Shown one piece after another: positions 1 through 12,948 of a DNA stretch of 64,000 nucleotides. The position numbers and the translations under genes were made by a program. The notes under the pieces are model-generated. The model searched no databases. It saw only the letters and a list, made by a program, of their open reading frames with translations, and had not been told where the DNA came from. Numbering within the stretch: position 1 is the first letter of the stretch; each line of letters begins with the position of its first letter. Source of the stretch: Anaeramoeba flamelloides. Taxonomy: Eukaryota > Metamonada > Anaeramoebidae. The stretch is taken from the NCBI GenBank assembly GCA_027625915.1, contig JANTQA010000038.1, forward strand, positions 628,001 through 692,000. Direction: 5' to 3'.

Positions 1-2
1 AT

Positions 3-470
3 TTAAATTTTGGGCTTAAGCGCAATAATAATAGAAAAGGGAAAGTAAAAGGATTTATAGGAAATGAAATTGATTTGATGAAAATCGAACATAAAAAAAA
101 TACCAACTCAAACCTGAATAACCTTTCCCAAAAACAACAATATGAAATGAGACAAGGAATACTGCAACCAATTTCAAAAAAAAATAATAATCAAAACATT
201 AATAAATATAATTATAATATGGGACAAGGAAGAGGAAGAGGAAGAGGAAGAGGTATGGGAAGGGGAATGGGAAGAGGAAGAGGAATGGGAAGAGGAATGG
301 GTAGAGGAATGGGCAGAGGAATGGGTGGAGGAATGGGAATGGGTGGAAGAAGAGGAAGAGGAAGAGGAAGAGGAAGAGGAAGAGGTGGAGGAAACGGAGG
401 AGGATGGAATAATACATATGGAAATCAAAATTATGGTAATCAAACAGGATCGAATTGGAATTGGAATTAA
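3..470 (+). CDS. RGG/GRG-box protein, 3' end of gene (5' partial)
   Basis: The reading frame is open from the window edge to a TAA at 468-470, so the true start lies outside or in an upstream exon; the first ATG in frame is at 78. The visible protein has a basic N-terminal part (about 70 residues, rich in Lys, Asn and Gln) and then a long Gly-Arg-Met tract (bases about 220-395) built from GRG and GMGRG units. It ends in an Asn/Gly/Trp-rich tail. RGG/GRG tracts typically bind RNA and are arginine-methylated, so a role in RNA binding is inferred. No folded domain is visible in this part and the family cannot be named; Sm/LSm proteins, GAR1 and ALYREF-like factors also end in such tails. Antisense open frames here are shadows of the repeat. 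Confidence 0.6.
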   Translation, partial: LNFGLKRNNNRKGKVKGFIGNEIDLMKIEHKKNTNSNLNNLSQKQQYEMRQGILQPISKKNNNQNINKYNYNMGQGRGRGRGRGMGRGMGRGRGMGRGMGRGMGRGMGGGMGMGGRRGRGRGRGRGRGGGNGGGWNNTYGNQNYGNQTGSNWNWN

Positions 471-2652
471 GAATTTTAAACAATCACTTTTGAATTGAGT
501 GACTAATTTTGTTTTTTTTATTCTTTATTATTTTTAAAATCTTTATTAAAATTTCTTTTTATTTTTTCGAATAAAAGTCGATTTAACAACTTTTTTCTGG
601 AAAATAAATTTTTAAAATAAAGATTTTAATATTTTTTATTAATAAAATAAAAATAACAACAATATCTTTCAAAAAAAAATCTTTTATTAGATTCAAATTT
701 TTTTGATATTATTTTTATAATTCGCTAATGTAAAAGATTTTTTTTTAACTGTAACAATATCTATTAAAAAAAACACAATAAGTTTCAATTATAACATGTA
801 CTCAATAATTCAATTGATAATTTTGATCTTTTTTATATTTTTTTTTTTATAGCTTACAATTTTTTTGGTTCAAATTAATGAAAATTAAATATTTTAAACT
901 ATTTTGGGGCTTGGTGTTCAAAGAAAAGTTCCATCCCAACAACTAAAAAGAATTTAGAAAATCGCATTAAGACAAATAATATTGAGCTAACTTGATGTTT
1001 AATTTGAAATAATTAATTTAAAATCTGTTACTTTTCTATTTTATAAATTGTTTTTTTCGATACCAAAGTTGAGTAAATAAATCATTAAATATTTAAAATT
1101 TTGCTTTTTTTCCATTTTACAAACTGTTTTTTTTTTTCACTATTAAAAGCTACAATTGAACTCCATAAACATACCTCTTTAAGGGATTATAGTTTACCAA
1201 TGTGAAAAGCCTCTAATTAAAGTGTATTATTATTAGGTGTAATGACATTATGGTATAATTGTTCAAATGTATTTAAAAATCTAATTAGTAAACTAGTATG
1301 AAAAGTTCATCCATATCAATTATTTATGATCCTTGTATCAGTAAAAAAACCAAGAATTTGAGAAAAAAACTACCTTTAATAGTAAATTTAAAGGTTTAAT
1401 TATCAATATCCAGACTACAAATTTGTAAAATAACTTTCTAAAATTTGTAAGGAAATGTATATTTTTTTTCTAAATAATTCAATTTTTTCAAAATAAAATT
1501 AAATCATTAATAATAGATTTTTTTTGACCAATTATTTCTTAAATATAGAAAAATATTGTTGTTGCAATTAATATACAATATAAAAAGGAAACAAAACTAA
1601 TCAGTTTTTGGGTTTCAATGTTGATTCTTATTAAGTAAATTTTTGAAATTAAAAAATTAAAAAAATAGTTACTTTTGGAAGTTCTAAAGATGAATTTTTA
1701 TTTACCATAATACTATTTTTTTGATTTCGGATTTTATATTCGGAAAAGGAATTAAAAAAAAATTTTTCAAAATGAAATTTTTTAATTGTGATCCTTAGTA
1801 AAAAATGTCATAAGGATTTATTGTGTAATAATATGTAAAAAAGATTTCACAGAAGCTATTTTAGACATGGTGCACTAATATCATTTACACCCAATTAGAA
1901 CATACTTTGATTAAAGAGAAATCTAGGGTGAATCTAATCCCTTAAGTTTCTAATATCAGAAAGATTCAACCCTTGCCCCGAATAAAAAAAAATGATTTTA
2001 ATTAATAAACTAAAACCAGTTGGGGATTTAATTACTAAGAGAGTTTGTGTATCGTCTACTGTTAATTGCAAAATAAAAAGATCAAAATCTTTCGTTCAGC
2101 TTCCAAAAAAATCAACAGTCCAATGATTAAGAATAAACCAACAAAGTTCCCCAATTCTAATAGACTAAAATAAAGAATTTTAAAGCTTTTTTAAAAAATT
2201 GAAAAATTTGAAAAGTTCCATGATTTATAAAATCCTTTTTGGAAAACTGATTGAAAATTAGGTTCCCTTTTATTCCTCGGTAAATATCCTTTTTAAAAAG
2301 AAGTATATATTTTTCAATTATCTTTTTAGAATTGCAGATTTAGTTCTTTATTTAAATTCTCAAACTTTTTGGTTTTTGGGAAAGTTGAATGAAAATTTTG
2401 TTCTCTTTATCTGACAGCAAATATCCTTTTCAAAAAGAAGCTTATATTTTTAATTTCGATCTTTTAGAATTTGATTTGTTTAATGGTTTATAAAATCTAG
2501 AGTAGGAAAACTGAACGAAAATTCCGTTCTATTTAATTTGAAGAATACTTCAAATAAGTAACACCTATTTCAGGGACAAACCAAAATCATAACCATTTTT
2601 TCTATTCGTTACTTTTTGTTCCAAAAAAAAAAAAAAATTAAAACTATCATTC
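471..2652. other. Intergenic spacer, no gene seen
   Basis: This stretch is very AT-rich with many A and T runs and stops in all frames. It separates the RGG-protein gene from the EBP1-type gene. The last part contains an imperfect repeat of about 110 bp (near 2210-2330, 2340-2450 and 2460-2540) that recalls 'ctgaatgaaaattnngttc' blocks. I see no coding signal or RNA gene. Confidence 0.5.
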
Positions 2653-3022
2653 ATGTCTTCTGGCGAAGAATCATTCATTGACACAAGCATATCCGATCCC
2701 GAAGTTGCAGAAAAATTTAAATTAGCTGGCGAGATTGCAGATCAGGTTCTTAATAAAGTGGTTTCGCAATGTAAACCTGGTAAAGGTATCGCACTTCTTT
2801 GTACAAGATCTGACAACCTCATTCTCAAAAAATTATCGCTTTGTAAATTTAAAGAATGTAAAAACGGAATTGCCTTTCCTACATCTATTTCTTTTGGTGA
2901 AATGACTGGAGATTATTCACCACTTGAAAAGAATGACCAAAGGAAAATTCAAAACGGAGATCTTCTTAAAATGTTTGAAATTTTTGAAACACTTTTCTGA
3001 AACAAAAAGTTGTTTTGTTTTG

Positions 3023-3053
<31 letters not shown>

Positions 3054-6000
3054 CAATTTTTTTTTTATCTTTTCTTTTAGATCAATTTTTTTTGGTGTTC
3101 AGGTGTTTGTTTTTTTTTTTTTGAAAGTCCAATTTCCTTTCCTTAATCTTTTTTTGATTAAAAAAAAATCACAATAATTCTTTCTTTTGAAATATACGTA
3201 ATCAATCATTTTTTGATTTGGTATTTTTTTAAAGGAAAAGTTTTTTCTTTTTCAAACCAACAGTTTTTGGGTGTGTGTTTGTTTCAAAATGGGACACCTT
3301 CCACTGAATTTAACATTTTTTATTTCTTTTTTCCTCTTTTTAAATTGAATTGAAAACAACAAAAAACTTTTCACTTGTTTTTTTAGTTCTCTATTCATTT
3401 TCTTAAAAATAGATCTTCTTTTTGCTGCAATAAATTATAAAATTTATTGTTGGTTGTATGCTCTGAAGAACAACAATTTCTTTTTGTTTTTTTTTTTTCA
3501 TCCTTTTCGAATAAATAAACATTCTTGCAAAAAGAAATCACAATAACTTTGAATCAATTAACAAGGTTGAACATTAATTTTCGAAAAAAATTGTTTCAGG
3601 TTTGTAGAATTCTTCTTTAAAATTTTGAAAAGTTTGTCTTATCCCCAAAAAAAACTTGTTAAGTGATCAGTCTTGCACTACAACAAGGCAAAATATTGAA
3701 ATATGTTATTGGTGGTATTCTTCCCTGCTATTTTTGGATATGCGAAGTGAAAACAAATTCTGATCGACAAAGAAAGCCATAAAAGAAAATTTTTTTTTCG
3801 AAAAGTGAGACCAAATTTTTTTATTCCATTTATTTTTATGAAAAAGAAAACCTAAAAATTCATTTTATTTCAAACATTATAAAAAGCTTTTTTCAAAGTT
3901 TATTGCTATTTTCATCACTACTACATCATGAATAGTCTTGATTGTACTAAATATTAATAAAAAGAATTTTATTTTCTTTTTTGGGATAATTCTTTTGGTT
4001 ACTGATAAATTCAAATATATTTAATTAAATTTTGAGTTTAATTTCCCATTTTGTAATCTCATCTCATATCTCAACTTTTAAAACAACTCAAGAGAAAGAA
4101 CTTCTTGAAAGTCAAAACCAATTTTACAAAGTTTTTTTAATCATTTAAAAGAATAAAATGCTTTCTTCCCGGCTTATATAAAAAAATTTGTAAAATGGAA
4201 AATGAAGTGAAAATTTTCAGATATTTATTTGAATTTATCAGTAAATAAAAAAATCTTTTGATTCGACCTATTATATAATTATAGTATCATTTTAAAAAGA
4301 ATTGTTTTTCTCGACCTTTTAAACCCCAAAATGAAACATTTAAACAAAGAATATATTGAAGTATTATTGTTGATTGAGTGCTTTATTTAAAAGTAATGGA
4401 TCAAAGAAATCCCTTAAAAATTCAAAAAAGAAAATTTTCAACCTAACCTAATAAGGACATCCTAATTTCATGGCTATTGAAGACATTTTTTTATTCCTAA
4501 CAACATATTTGCTGACTTCAAAGAATGCCGAGTCAATAGTTCTTGTTAAAATTTAAAATTCTGTTTTTTTTTTCGATAATATAAAAATTTTGCAAAAACC
4601 ACCCCCGATCCAAATTCGAAATTTGTCTTTAAAAGGTTCGAAAAATCAAAATGCTCTGGGGGTTCACTCACTATAAATTTCATTTTAAAATATTCTATAG
4701 CTTAGTGAAGAATATACACTTATTTCAAACCTGGTTCGCACGATTTAATTTACTTGGATTATAAATTTTACTTAAACTTTCTTTAAACTGAAAAATCTGT
4801 TAATACTAAATCTCGGTTTTAACCCCAAAATACAAGATTACAATAAATACAGCCTTCTTAAATAACTTTTCGCTTTTTTTAAAATTGTTTAAAATTGTTT
4901 GAAATTATTTAAAAAAAATTCCTTTTTGTAAGCGAATTTTCAATATTAAGTACAACACAAGTAAATTTGTGATCAAAACAGCAATTGATCATTTCAATTG
5001 AAAGGAGTTTAAAGAAAGTTTATTTAAAATTAAAAATCCGAGTAAAGTTAAATCATGCGCACTCGGCTTGAAATGGCTGTAACTAGAATATAGAGTGCAA
5101 AGTCTCTATCACAGTACCAGATAAATAAAATCGATTTTAAATTGACCCTTGTTTTGTTCGAAATTTTCCAAAATTTTTTGGATCAATCAATGCTTTTTTG
5201 TGAATTTTTTCATATAAAATCCTCAAAAACCCTCAAATTTCAATCTTTTTTTTTTTTATCAATTTATTTTTGATAGTGGGAATTGCTTTTCTCTGTATAT
5301 CGTTATGTGTTTCCAAAGAATTTTGTAGTTTTTGAAATTATATTCAAGATGTGTATTTTTTTTCTTGCCAAATTCCAGAGAAAACTTTTGTGGAACTCTA
5401 GATCGAAACATGTGTTTGTCTTCATTTAGAAAAGTGAAATGAAAAGACTAAACAACAAAAAACTCATTGTTAACAATTTTAATTTTCTTCTGAAATTGAG
5501 ATATTTTGAATAAGACGTTCCATTGAAAGCAGGATCAAAATTTTTTAACATTTTATTTTTTGCAAAATTCTTTGTTTGTTAAGGGATTTCTTTGATCAAC
5601 ATCAACTCTAATCCGAAGTTTATTATTTCTCTTTTTTACAAACAATCGTAAGTTGGTTGATTTTTTTAAAAAAAATGATTTTTTCATTTTTGTACCTGGA
5701 TTAGAAAAACATAAACTGTTTAGTATTTTTTTTTTTTTTTAAAAAAATTAAATATTTTTGTAGAGAAAATTTATCAATTTTCTAATCAAATCAAAAATTA
5801 AAAAAAAAAAAAAACTAATCTAAGTTTTCTATCGATTATGGTCTATTGAATTAAATCAAAGATTTTATTAAATAAATTTAAATTAAGGAAAACCAAGCGG
5901 CACTTTTCTCAAGGTTTTCTATTTTATTCAGGAAACATATTGATTTTCGTTAGGTTTTTTTTACTTTTTGTAATAAACCGAAAATTTATTAAAATTTTCT

Positions 6001-8301
6001 GTTTATTTCAAAAAGTAAAAAAAACCTAGAACACTTCACAAATAAGAAAAAAATCCAAGAAAATCAAACAGCTATAGGTAAAATGGATTTTACTTTTACT
6101 TCATCAGATGTTGAAGAAATTGATTTGTTTAAAAATCTCTGATTCATAAAAAAAAATGTAAAAAATAATTTTTGGGAAAGAATTTAATCTTTCTTTTGGA
6201 AACAAAGAAACAGACTTAAAGGAGTATTTTGAGTATAAAAGGAAAAAATTTGGATTTTGAAAATCATATATTTGAAAGTTTTTTTTTTTTCAAAGCATGA
6301 AAAAACAGCAAACTATTTTACGAAACAAATTGTCCAAAAATCCAGAGAATTAAAAGAGGGATTAAAAAAGGGGAAAAATTCATCATTGCTAGATTTATTA
6401 ATGAAGAAATTTTCAAACACAATAAAACAAAAGTTGAAATTTTTATGAAAAGAAAAGAAAAGAAAAGAAATTTTAGTTTGTTAAAAGAAAAATTAAAGAA
6501 GTTTTTGTTTCGTAAAAAGAGAAATTAAAGAACAATTTTTTTTACGATAACTGAGTAGAATGACTCGAATTTATTTAGCAACTATAGGTCTTGTATAAAA
6601 AACTTTTTTTACAAAAAAATTGCGTATTAAAAAAAAAAATCAAAGAACAAAAGTGTGTAAAAATAATAATTTTTGTTGTATGGTTCAAGATCTAATTTAC
6701 TTGGAATTCCAAGTGTTTATATTCCATTTCAAGTAACTTTTGTTTTGTCATTGAGATCTTTCAATTAATTTTTTTTCAATATTTGTTTTTATTTTTTTCC
6801 TAATTTCTTTGGAAAAAAATTGAAAAACAACTTCCAAAACAGTTTAAATAAAAAAAAATGAAAAACTCCGGACTTTTTGTTTTTATACCAAATAGGTTTT
6901 TTAAATCAGGTTATTAATAATTTTAAAAGAGTTGACTAAATTTTGAAAAATAATTTAATATTAAGATTAAAAAAATTACTCGAGTTACTCGGGGTTTTCG
7001 TCAACTGCAACTTAAACGCTCACTCAGCAAAATCGAATTCTGATTATTTTTCTTGTTACTTTTTTAAAAATAAAAAAAAAAATTGACTAATAACTTTATT
7101 GTACCAACCCAAAATTGTTTAAAGTGTATTAACATTGTGTTATGCAATGATCCAAATATCTTCAAACATGAATATGCTTTATTGATTTTCTCATAAATGA
7201 TCTTTGAACTATTTTTCGATTTTTAAAAAAAAAAGTATTGTACAAATTTATTGGATTACTAAAATAATATGTTTTTAAAACAACAATAAAAACCGATCGT
7301 ATATAATTTATAGAGATTTAGGTGTCCACATTGATGGCTATCCTGCCATAGTATGTTATCCAATTGTTGTTGGCAATTCTGAAACGAATCCAATAACTGG
7401 CGAAGTTGCAGATTTATTTGAAGGCGGGGAAAAAATCATGGAGCAATGTATTGAAAATTTCCGACCAGGAAAAACTAATTTTGATATTACAGAGCTTGTT
7501 GAAAAAATTGCCAAGGAATATGGAATAAATCCTGTTAGTCAGGTTTATTCACATTCCATGCAAAGGAATACGGACGAAGGTGAACGAAAAATTTCAATGT
7601 GTGGCGATGGGGAATTAGATCTTGAAAACGTTATTATCCAAGAAAATGAAACTTTTACCCTTGACGTATTGATGACAACCGGCTCCCCCAAAAAATTTGA
7701 TGATGATGTTCGTACTACCATTTTTAAACGAGACCCCGAGGCAAATTACCAACTCCAGAGTAGAGTTGGCAGACAAGTTTTTTCATATATTAGAAAAAAT
7801 AAAATTACTTTTCCCTTTCACATTAAATCATTATCTTCTTTTAAAAACGCATCATTTGCTTGCAACGAGTGCACAAAGGCCGGATTATTTATACCATATG
7901 AAGTTGAAAAGGAACTGAACCAAAAGCCAATCATCAATTTTAAGGCAACCATTTGTGTATTAAATGACTCCACAATCAAAATTTCTGGAATTTCAACACC
8001 GAAATTATTTATCAAATCAAATCGAAATTCCGAGAATAATGTTGAAACTGAAAAAAATGAAAATGAAAAAGAAAAGGTTAACGAAAAAGAAGAAAATACC
8101 AGCGAAAATAAAGTAGAGAAAAAAGAAGAAGAAAAGAAAGAAACCGAAGAGAAAAATAATAAAGATAAAGGACGAGGAAAAGGAAGAGGAAGAGGCAGAG
8201 GACGAGGAAAGGGTAAAGGAAAGGGTAAAGGAAAAGGCAGAGGCAGAGGAAAACGAAAAGGAAAGGGGAAAAAGAAAAAGGGCAAGAAAAAAAAATATTA
8301 A
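2653..8301 (+). CDS. PA2G4: EBP1/PA2G4-type methionine-aminopeptidase-fold protein
   Basis: Exons are 2653-2972 and 7314-8301, giving 435 residues. The phase-2 junction rebuilds codon 107 (Ile) and yields IDLGVHIDGY, the conserved strand seen in human PA2G4 (IDLGVHVDGF). Other matches are GIAFPTSIS near residue 75, a VLMTTG strand and TTIFKRDP near residue 240. The family has the pita-bread fold of type II methionine aminopeptidase but lacks peptidase activity. It binds ribosomes and structured RNA, and in animals acts in growth control. Consistent with this, one of the five metal ligands of true peptidases (second Asp of the D-x(10)-D pair) is replaced by Ile. The C-tail (from about residue 343) is a Lys/Glu stretch followed by long GRG/GKG repeats, much longer than the human lysine tail, and probably adds RNA binding. 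The donor GTTTGA is unusual but is forced by homology. Confidence 0.93.
2973..7313 (+). other. 4,341-bp intron of the EBP1-type gene
   Basis: The intron starts GTTTGA and ends TATAG. It carries long T runs right after the donor, one foldback hairpin module (about 5952-6027), and weak members of two dispersed families. One is a block at about 3990-4250 similar to 33330-33540; the other is a block at about 5585-5700 similar, in reverse, to 62750-62830. Open frames inside it, such as 6257-6448, are short, Lys-rich and unsupported. Confidence 0.8.
5952..6027 (-). repeat. Foldback hairpin module, stem type B
   Basis: The left arm (5952-5987) and right arm (5992-6027) are 36 bp inverted copies with a 4-base loop and very few mismatches. 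Read on the minus strand the module has the family caps: AAGTGTTCTAGG before the stem and CCTAACG after it. See the array at 50217-51124 for the family. Confidence 0.8.
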
Positions 8302-9080
8302 TGATTAATTGATAATATGAAGTCTGGATATGGTTCTACAATAATTTTAAAAAAAACTCAATTTTTTTACTAAATTTTTTAATTTTAACTTTTATTTTTA
8401 ACTAGAAAGGGTTTTTATAAACTTAATATATTTCAAAAATTTTTAATTATAATTAATATTAATTTTATTTTTCGTCTTTTCCACTATTTCCAAAGTCTTG
8501 AAAGTTTACACTTAAATGTAAACCCAATTTATTTTAATCAAAAGAAACCAAATAATTATCAGATATTATTTTATTTGAAAACAATAAATTTAGTTTAAAA
8601 AGAAATAATAATAATTCATCTTATAATTATAATAATTATATTTCTCTCTAGAATCAATTTATGAAAAAACAGGATACTTTTTATTTTATAATCTCTTGAT
8701 TAGACTTAATTCTAATATACTATTTAAATATCCAAAATTGTTATTTATAGTAATATAGATTCTACATAATAATTCAATTTGTTTTTTTTCCTGCGACAAA
8801 CTACTTAAAAAAAAGATCTAATAGTTTCTAGTTTCAATTTTATCATAATATTTTTGGGGTATGAAAATTGGTGGTTATTTTTTTCTTTTTGACCATCTAA
8901 AGATTTTTTCCTAAGAAGCTTAATCTTAATAGAATTTACACAGAAAAGGCAAAATTTATAACTTTATTTTATTGTTTAAAAAATTGTTTGGATCCTGATC
9001 ATATTCTTATCAATTTCTGATGAATTTTGTACTTATTCATTTTATAGAAAAAATAATGTAATTTTTTTTTTTTATTATAG

Positions 9081-9205
9081 AAAAATGGCGATTCAATAAA
9101 ATTGCTTCATTCACGCTTGAAATATTTGAGGAAGTAGAAGTAACCATGACAACAACTGAAATTGAAATATGGGATAGTTTATTAAAGATCTATTGGATCT
9201 CTTAA
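9081..9205 (+). pseudogene. Possible terminal exon or decayed exon, unassigned
   Basis: A good 3' splice site (T-rich tract then TTATAG at 9075-9080) is followed by a 40-codon open frame ending in TAA at 9203-9205. The frame begins WRFNKIASF and contains EIFEEVEVTM. No upstream exon was found within the spacer and no family is recognised. The minus strand is also open here, so orientation is uncertain. Confidence 0.25.
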
Positions 9206-10285
9206 GTTCTTGATTCTCCAATTTTTTTTAAAACAAAAGGATTAAAACTTTAATTTAACTAAAATTTTCTGAAAAAAGAATATTAAAAAAAAAAAAATTA
9301 TATTTTGAGAAATTAATTTAATTTTTTTATCGAGACTATTGTTTCAAGATCTAAGACTAAAATCCACTTATATTTTTGAATATTATTTATACAAAATTTT
9401 GTAATTATTTTTTTCTCAACCGATATTCACCAAAATATTCCCCAAAATTAAATATTCTAGAGATCTTAAAAATGAAATAATACTTCTTATTGTTTTTCAA
9501 AATTTTCCCTAAGAAAAGATAATTTCAGGTTTCATTGATATTACTTATATAAATTTATCTTTAATAGTGCCATATCTTTCAAAAAACAATTAATTTCATT
9601 TGGTAATATATTTTTAATATTTTTAAACAATTTTTTTTTGTAAATTAATTTAGTTATTTGTTTTTTATTAACTTTCTTGAAATGTTTACCTAACATATTT
9701 ATTATTAATAATATAATAAAACACCTTTTGTTTTTATCTTTCAAACGTATTACATAAAATTTTCAAGCTTATTCTTTTCATTTTTACCAAATCAAAATAT
9801 CTCATTTTTCCTAGAACTTTTCACTATTTTCAGATTTATAAAAAAATTTTTTTTATAAATATTTACTCAACTTCAACTCATCAAGATAACAAAATATAGC
9901 TGAATTCTCAAATCAAAAAATAATTTTTTCACTTACTTTTCCATTTTTTAAAAATCCAATATATTGTGAAATTTTAAATAATCCTTTAGGTTCATAATAA
10001 TTGTTATTTTATATATCTACAAGATTAATGTATTTTTATTTCAATTCCTGATTAGTTTTCGTACAAGGCGTAATTATTAGAAATTATAAGATTCTATTAT
10101 ATAAGATCTAAATTTTAAATCATGATATTGATATTCAAACAATTATTAAAAATTAAACCCCATTAAAAACTTTAGAACTTTTCAAGTAATTTTAACAATT
10201 TTAGAATTTAAATAATTTTAATTTGATAATACAAAGATTTTCAAAAAAAACTATTAATTTTGAAAAATTAATTAAGAGTAAGAAA

Positions 10286-10366
10286 TTAAACCAGTGATAA
10301 GATTAAAAAATATTTTTCTTTCGGATTTATATCTAATCGGTCGGCGAATTGGACATTTACAGGTAT
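10286..10366 (-). pseudogene. Short coding-like scrap, unassigned
   Basis: After a possible acceptor (ATATAAG) the minus strand reads 26 residues to a TAA, including VNVQFADRLDINPKEKY. Its amino-acid mix is more protein-like than the surroundings. It cannot be joined in phase to the neighbouring minus-strand scrap by obvious splice sites. Confidence 0.22.
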
Positions 10367-10557
10367 CTTATATTATCATATTGTATTACTTTTTGAATCC
10401 CAACTTATTATTATATTATATAAGAACAAAATAAATACTCTAGGATAATACAAATCATGAAAAACATTCTATATTTTAAATTTTCTTCAGATTAAACAAT
10501 CACTATATATAATAATTTTTAAAAAACAAAAATTCGGTTGAAATTCAAAAAATTTCA

Positions 10558-10716
10558 CTAAAAAGGGTTCAACATAAAATAATCATTCTGAAGATGGTTT
10601 CCGATCTCTTCCTTTCTTGTTTCATCAACATAGATTGCCTCTTTATAAAGTTTTAGAGTAATTTCAATTGAACATATATTCTTATACCAGAAACCAACAC
10701 TTTCACGTTTTTTAAT
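10558..10716 (-). pseudogene. Short coding-like scrap, unassigned
   Basis: The minus strand is open for 52 residues ending in TAG. It includes ESVGFWYKNICSIEITLKLY and then EAIYVDETRKEEIGNHLQND. There is no start codon and no recognised family. It may be an exon of a decayed gene or part of an old mobile element. Confidence 0.25.
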
Positions 10717-12153
10717 TTACAATTGGGTTTCAAAAATTTTCTTTTTTATCTAATTTTGGGCTTTTTTGATTTTTAATATTGAATGTATCTACTAGGAAAA
10801 CAATTTATTAATTTTAATTTCACTAGTAAAATAAAATTACCCAATATAATGTTGATATAAGAATAAAAGTTAAACCATTTAATATTCCCCAAAGTTGAGT
10901 AAGGAAATCAACTTAACATTCTATTGATGGATTCTAATTTTACTTATGGAAAAAAAATTAATAATTATTTTTTTCAACAAGTACTTTGAATAAAAAAAAA
11001 CAAATAGACACAGCCAAAATAAAAAAAAAATTGTATTCTGATCCTCTTTTAAAAATATATAAAAAGTAAAAATTTTAACTGTAGGGTAGCTACCTCCTTA
11101 AATCTAAATATAATTTTTTTTTTTATCCATGTTATAATGTAGGTAGAAGTAACTAATATGATATCTTTTCTTTAAAAAATAAAAAGAAAAAATTATTTTC
11201 TAAAGAAAGTTAAGATTTGAAATAGAGAAAGAAATATAAAAAATAAAAATAGGTAAAAAATTAATTTTTATTTTAAAGTTTTTGTTTTTTACCTGAAGTG
11301 TTGAATTTATTGTTAGCTGTTTTTAGTTATGTCGATTTTTTTTGGATCGCAATTTTAATTCATTTTATTGAAATTAAATAAAAAAATATTTGGCCAAATT
11401 ATAATCATATGAAATCAGTTATTTTCCCATGTTAAATAGTAGTACTTTCGAGATATATCATATCTATTAAGTACTAGTATTTAAGAATAACTATTTTTTT
11501 TTCGAATTTTTTTTTTTTATTCTCCATTTTATTTTCCTCTCATTTATTTTTCTTGTTTTTTTTTTTCTTTTTTCTTTTTATTTTTTTTATTCTCAAATAT
11601 CTTTTTTTGCTTTTTATCCATAAAGATAATTTGGGAGTGTTCTTCTCATGAGTACTATTAAAATATTTCATTTTATGCTTATATTTTCTTGGTAGAAATT
11701 TAAGCAAAATGTAATTTAGAATGCTATTTATACTATCTACAATAATAATTTTACAATAACAGTTTTTTCATATTTTTGAAATTTTTTTCAAGAATATCAA
11801 ACTTTTGAACAGTAATATCTTTTTGGATAAAATACCATACATTTAAATTTCAGTTGGTGTTATGACATTTTTACATCTTAAATTTAAACACATAATTTAT
11901 AAAATTGTACCTATCTGATCAATAAAACCACCTTATTCGAAGTAAAAATAATAATCTACCTTTCCAATTAATGAATTTGAAATTTGGATTATTAAAAAAA
12001 ATTAAAAGTAAAAATTCAATCACATTTTAAACTCTAATCCAATTCAAACAAGAACGATCTCAGCACAATTTCAAATCCCTGAAAATTGAACTCAAACAAT
12101 AAATAACAAATCAATCAACCTGTAAAAGTTTGTAATCATTTCATTTTTTCTCA

Positions 12154-12948
12154 ATGTTTTCTTCTTTGTTTACAAGATTTCGAACAAAGACAACACCTCA
12201 CACTGCTAAACCAAGATTTGTGTCAATTGACAACCCTCTATTATTAGACTCAGTCTTTGGCTTTGAAGGATACAAGAAGAATTCGATCTTTGAAAAGCGA
12301 TTGCTTGTAAAGCGCATCAAAGAAATTGAAAAAAAGAAAAGAGAATACAAACAAATCAATTTAAAAGATCTTGAAATATCAGTCCACAAGCCACAATTAC
12401 GAATCCCAAAACTTGGGTTGGTTGGTGTGATCTCTCAAATCTTCGGAAACCCATTGATTAATGCTATTTCATACGAAATTATGAGGGACAAACAATCAAT
12501 TCTTTATCCCAATATTGATCGCAACAGTAAAATGAATTTATCAAAAACCATACAGTATCTTTCAAATGTTGTGTTAATTGGATCTGGGAAGCTAACACTT
12601 CAATACATTTATACTATTGCAGTCAACCAAGAGGAAATTTTCCCAAGGTTTCTCAAGGTGTCTAGCCTTTATGCTGGTTCCTTATATTCGTTGTTTGCTA
12701 TACCTCGTAGTCCCAATAATCATGAACTGTGGTCGATTGCAGGAAGTATTCAAACAATGGCTGAATTCGCAATTTATTATGCCTCAATTTTTAGGAGTAT
12801 GTATAAAAAAATCACCGATCGAAAGAGGTACAAATTAGCAGAAAAAAGGGTTGGTGTTGAATTTTCAAACATGATTTCAAAATCAAACAAAAAAACAATT
12901 AAAAAAGAATACCCTGCAGAAAGATTTCTGACCGTTCCTTTTTGGTGA
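12154..12948 (+). CDS. Unknown protein, possible organelle membrane protein
   Basis: This is a single exon of 264 codons ending in TGA; the ATG follows a pyrimidine-rich leader. I do not recognise the family. The first 22 residues are basic and hydroxylated with no acidic residue (MFSSLFTRFRTKTT), which resembles a mitochondrial or hydrogenosomal targeting sequence. A charged coiled stretch follows (about 50-75). The middle part (about 90-215) is hydrophobic with several helices that could lie in or on a membrane (for example LVGVISQIFGNPLINAI and a stretch near YLSNVVLIGSG). The last 45 residues are very basic. The sequence is richer in G and C than its flanks and has even codon use, so it is likely a real gene. 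Organelle location is inference only. Confidence 0.7.
   Translation: MFSSLFTRFRTKTTPHTAKPRFVSIDNPLLLDSVFGFEGYKKNSIFEKRLLVKRIKEIEKKKREYKQINLKDLEISVHKPQLRIPKLGLVGVISQIFGNPLINAISYEIMRDKQSILYPNIDRNSKMNLSKTIQYLSNVVLIGSGKLTLQYIYTIAVNQEEIFPRFLKVSSLYAGSLYSLFAIPRSPNNHELWSIAGSIQTMAEFAIYYASIFRSMYKKITDRKRYKLAEKRVGVEFSNMISKSNKKTIKKEYPAERFLTVPFW

Larger units (their letters stand above)
8302..12153. other. Spacer with short coding-like scraps
   Basis: This 3.9 kb AT-rich gap has no complete gene that I can build. It does hold three short stretches with codon-like composition (9081-9205 plus, 10558-10716 minus, 10286-10366 minus), listed separately. The rest is homopolymer-rich and has stops in all frames, including the Lys-rich minus frame at 9541-9744. 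Confidence 0.45.

Noticed and set aside
174-483. Long antisense open frames opposite the Gly-Arg repeat
   Set aside because: They are shadows of the GRG codon repeat (Ser-rich or Phe/Leu-rich translations) and have no independent support.
6257-6448. Small Lys-rich open frame in the EBP1 intron
   Set aside because: Low-complexity A-rich sequence, no splice or family support.
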